Assembly: GCA_030844895.1 (NCBI GenBank) | Contig: JAUTDX010000063.1 | Location: 1,178,001-1,242,000, forward strand | From: Ambrosia x helenae | Taxonomy: Eukaryota; Streptophyta; Magnoliopsida; Asterales; Asteraceae | Length of the DNA stretch: 64,000 nt | Direction: 5' to 3' | Shown here: piece by piece, positions 63,339 through 64,000 of the stretch | Position numbering within the stretch: position 1 is the stretch's first letter | How the letters are laid out: each line of letters starts with the position of its first letter | Notes under the pieces: model-generated | Databases searched by the model: none | What the model was told of the DNA's origin: nothing | Seen by the model: the letters and a program-made list of their open reading frames with translations, nothing else | Program-made: the position numbers and the translations under genes

Positions 63339-64000
63339 ATGGTGCACCGTTTCCTTCAGTTTAATCCCGCGGACCCGCGAGAACGCGGGTGCATAGAGAC
63401 CTTTACAGAACTGTGGGGGCGCAGGCGTTCTATCGCCACGCCTAGAAGGATTTGCTTTGATACATTAGCTGAGCTCAACCAAGAAGAAAGATTCCGGGAA
63501 ATGATGGACGGGCATATGGAGAACCTGCTCCTAATAGAGGAACCAGTTTATGAGGAACTCACCCTCGAGTTCTTCTCCACATTGCACTACCAGAGGCCGC
63601 GAAAATATGACCAGCCGGACTTCCAAAGTAGCGGTAGGCGCTTTGGATTACAGTTCCGTCTGTGCGGGGAGTGGCGCGACATCTCAGTCGCTGAGCTTGG
63701 TGTCCACTTAGGAATCTACACGGACGAGGAAGTTGAGGATGAGAGCTTCAACGAACTAATGTACAAATTCCCGAATGACAACGTTCTGAGAGACTCTTTT
63801 TGGGCACAATTAACGGGGGAGCAACAGTATAACCCCCAAGGTGCCAAAGCAAGCCAGCTCATTGACCCACTGCTGCGGGTTTTTCAAAAGGTCCTATGCG
63901 GGACCGCTGCTGCCAAAAAGGACGATTCAACCGGCTGCCCCACACCTGATTTGTTATTTCTATATGCTCTAGTAAGTGGTGTTCAAGTTAACCTTGCTGC
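63339..64000 (+). CDS. ORF3 of element D (Athila ORF-1/env-like position), partial
   Basis: Open from ATG at 63339 to the window end (220 codons), so the 3' end is missing. Landmarks: FNPADPRERGCIETFTELW at the N-terminus, LTLEFFSTLHY, FRLCGEWRDISVAELGVHLGIY, FWAQL, and DLLFLYALVSGVQVNLA at the end. The pattern fits the Athila ORF-1 family found downstream of pol, often called env-like. The visible part has no signal peptide. It aligns loosely with the N-terminal domains of the A and B ORF3 proteins (EF(F/W) block, then an L-x(3)-LG(L/I) block). Confidence 0.8.
   Translation, partial: MVHRFLQFNPADPRERGCIETFTELWGRRRSIATPRRICFDTLAELNQEERFREMMDGHMENLLLIEEPVYEELTLEFFSTLHYQRPRKYDQPDFQSSGRRFGLQFRLCGEWRDISVAELGVHLGIYTDEEVEDESFNELMYKFPNDNVLRDSFWAQLTGEQQYNPQGAKASQLIDPLLRVFQKVLCGTAAAKKDDSTGCPTPDLLFLYALVSGVQVNLA

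Larger units (their letters stand above)
39496..64000 (+). mobile_element. Gypsy element D (Athila-type), interrupted and running out of the window
   Basis: 5' LTR, tRNA-Asp-type primer site, gag-pro-RT, RNase H, integrase and a start of a third ORF, in Athila order. The element is cut by E plus C (44996-59306, duplication CTTCC) inside RT. The 3' end and its target duplication (left flank CGTAG, 39491-39495) are outside the window. Confidence 0.88.

Overview
The window is plant nuclear DNA made almost entirely of transposable elements nested inside one another. I found no intact host gene. The element types (Sirevirus-type Ty1/copia elements, an Athila-type Ty3/gypsy element, Helitrons, hAT and Tourist-like DNA elements) indicate a dicot. 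A composite (Asteraceae) is my guess from the general look of the families; I could not test it.

Left nest (1-38386). A decayed hAT-type transposase gene (26652-34653) is the base layer. Its 5' side is cut off by copia element A, which lies on the minus strand (about 11.6 kb of its own sequence; its left LTR starts just outside the window). A is split in its integrase by a second, 15.1-kb copia element B (6916-22052, minus strand, perfect 5-bp target duplication GAGAT). The hAT gene also holds a 215-bp Tourist-like MITE in an exon and three related Helitrons in its last intron. One Helitron carries a four-exon fragment of a bHLH transcription-factor gene. From 34654 to 38386 there is non-coding DNA with three MITE-like elements and a possible SINE.

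Right nest (38387-64000). A decayed LINE fragment is broken by an Athila-type gypsy element D (39496 to beyond the window, plus strand). D is broken inside its reverse transcriptase by a 2.6-kb solo-LTR-like element E (duplication CTTCC). E is broken next to its TATA box by copia element C (45626-57337, duplication ACACT). C belongs to the same family as A, in the opposite orientation. LTR pairs differ at 1 of 717 sites (C), 1 of 516 (B) and 4 of 663 (A), so all three copia insertions are young and B is younger than its host A, as the nesting requires.

How the genes fit together. Each LTR element has gag, then protease, integrase, reverse transcriptase and RNase H, then a large third ORF (ORF3) downstream of pol. 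C has intact gag and pol but a broken ORF3. A and B have an intact ORF3 but a broken gag. The most interesting pattern concerns ORF3. In all three families (A/C, B, D) ORF3 is preceded by what looks like its own promoter: a cluster of a short family-specific palindromic word, then a TATA-like box, then a 5' UTR. In B and D this is followed by a consensus intron whose acceptor AG touches the ORF3 ATG. The same family word clusters just upstream of the TATA box in that family's own LTR. The three ORF3 proteins also appear to share an N-terminal domain although they belong to two retrotransposon superfamilies.
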